A DNA stretch of 64,000 bases. It comes from Amycolatopsis japonica. Its GTDB lineage: Bacteria > Actinomycetota > Actinomycetes > Mycobacteriales > Pseudonocardiaceae. Shown here in pieces: positions 63,725-64,000 of this stretch; the first letter of the stretch is position 1, and every line of letters begins with the position of its first letter. The translations under genes and the position numbers were made by a program. The notes beneath the pieces were generated by a model, which was not told the DNA's origin, made no database searches, and saw only the letters and a list, made by a program, of their open reading frames with translations. Where the stretch lies: the NCBI RefSeq assembly GCF_000732925.1, contig NZ_CP008953.1:2852001-2916000 (forward strand), given 5' to 3'.

Positions 63725-64000
63725 ATGACTTCGATGCGCGCGCTGCGACAGGACTCCGCGAACGGTCCTGAAGATCTCCACCTCGTCGCCGATGCCCCCG
63801 TTCCGGCGCCGAGACCAGGCGAAATCCTTCTGAAGGTCACTGCGGCGGGCGTCAATTTCGCCGACGTCATGCAGACGCGGGGGACGTACGAGGACGGTCC
63901 GGAAGCCCCGTACATCGCCGGGTTCGAGGCGGCAGGCGAGGTCGTGGCTGTCGGCGACGGGGTGACCGCGCCCGCGGTCGGCGACCACGTCGTCGGGACC
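63725..64000 (+). CDS. Zinc-less quinone oxidoreductase (MDR family), 3' truncated
   Basis: The frame runs from the ATG at 63725 off the right edge (92 residues seen). MTSMRALRQD, DLHLVADAPVPAPRPGEILLKVTAAGVNFADVMQTRGTYEDGPEAPYIAGFEAAGEVVAVGDGVTAPAVGDHVVG is the N-terminal half of a medium-chain reductase of the quinone oxidoreductase group; N44 F45 replaces the Cys of zinc alcohol dehydrogenases. It transfers hydride from NADPH to quinones or enones. It is probably controlled by the preceding MerR protein. Confidence 0.88.
   Translation, partial: MTSMRALRQDSANGPEDLHLVADAPVPAPRPGEILLKVTAAGVNFADVMQTRGTYEDGPEAPYIAGFEAAGEVVAVGDGVTAPAVGDHVVGT

Overview
The window comes from a high-GC actinomycete, almost certainly an Amycolatopsis (Pseudonocardiaceae). 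The best marker is a secreted GH2 protein (28295-31375) that matches, from memory and nearly residue for residue, the exo-beta-D-glucosaminidase CsxA of Amycolatopsis orientalis. GTG starts, TANNNT boxes placed 6-7 nt before start codons (leaderless mRNAs), MmpS-like, MerR, HxlR and ECF-sigma families and the uvrB/uvrA neighbourhood agree. I see no rRNA, tRNA, CRISPR array, prophage or intact insertion sequence.

Backbone: the window starts inside the GrpB-domain end of coaE. A tandem pair of GT39-like membrane glycosyltransferases, a DUF402 protein and a Cys-tailed DUF5685 protein follow, then uvrB (5.6-7.8 kb). uvrA lies at 50.7-53.6 kb behind an MBL hydrolase and an acyltransferase. The order coaE - DUF402 - uvrB - (TerC) - MBL - uvrA is the actinobacterial one; here about 43 kb separates uvrB from uvrA.

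8-28 kb: S37 peptidase, enoyl-CoA hydratase, an ABC exporter whose ATPase is fused to an extracellular alpha/beta hydrolase, terC behind a yybP-ykoY-type Mn riboswitch, S9 peptidase, a RES/Xre-like toxin-antitoxin pair, a LacI regulator facing an FGGY kinase, AraC/Nudix, MmpS-like, FetB-like permease, histidine phosphatase, a Na+/H+ antiporter ending in a UBP zinc finger, and AraC+VOC.

28-48 kb is the most accessory part: csxA, several small DUF genes, an HNH endonuclease, MerR+BtrH-like acyltransferase, a large GH29-like secreted glycosidase, an operon of an unrecognised HExxH protein and a HEAT-repeat protein, an AMIN-like secreted protein, a possible glycosyltransferase with a 58-aa membrane peptide, an 18-aa Gly-rich ORF, and a Phd/VapC toxin-antitoxin module.

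53-64 kb: FN3-like lipoprotein, an ECF sigma/anti-sigma/SRPBCC/nitrilase operon, MFS exporter facing HxlR, DUF6000, DctA facing a CitA/DcuS-type two-component system, and MerR followed by a quinone oxidoreductase cut by the window end.

Regulation is unusually readable: long palindromic terminators sit in convergent gaps (two are copies of one repeat with a compensatory base-pair change), and several operators overlap promoters. Strand switches are often tight, with convergent overlaps of 11-70 bp.
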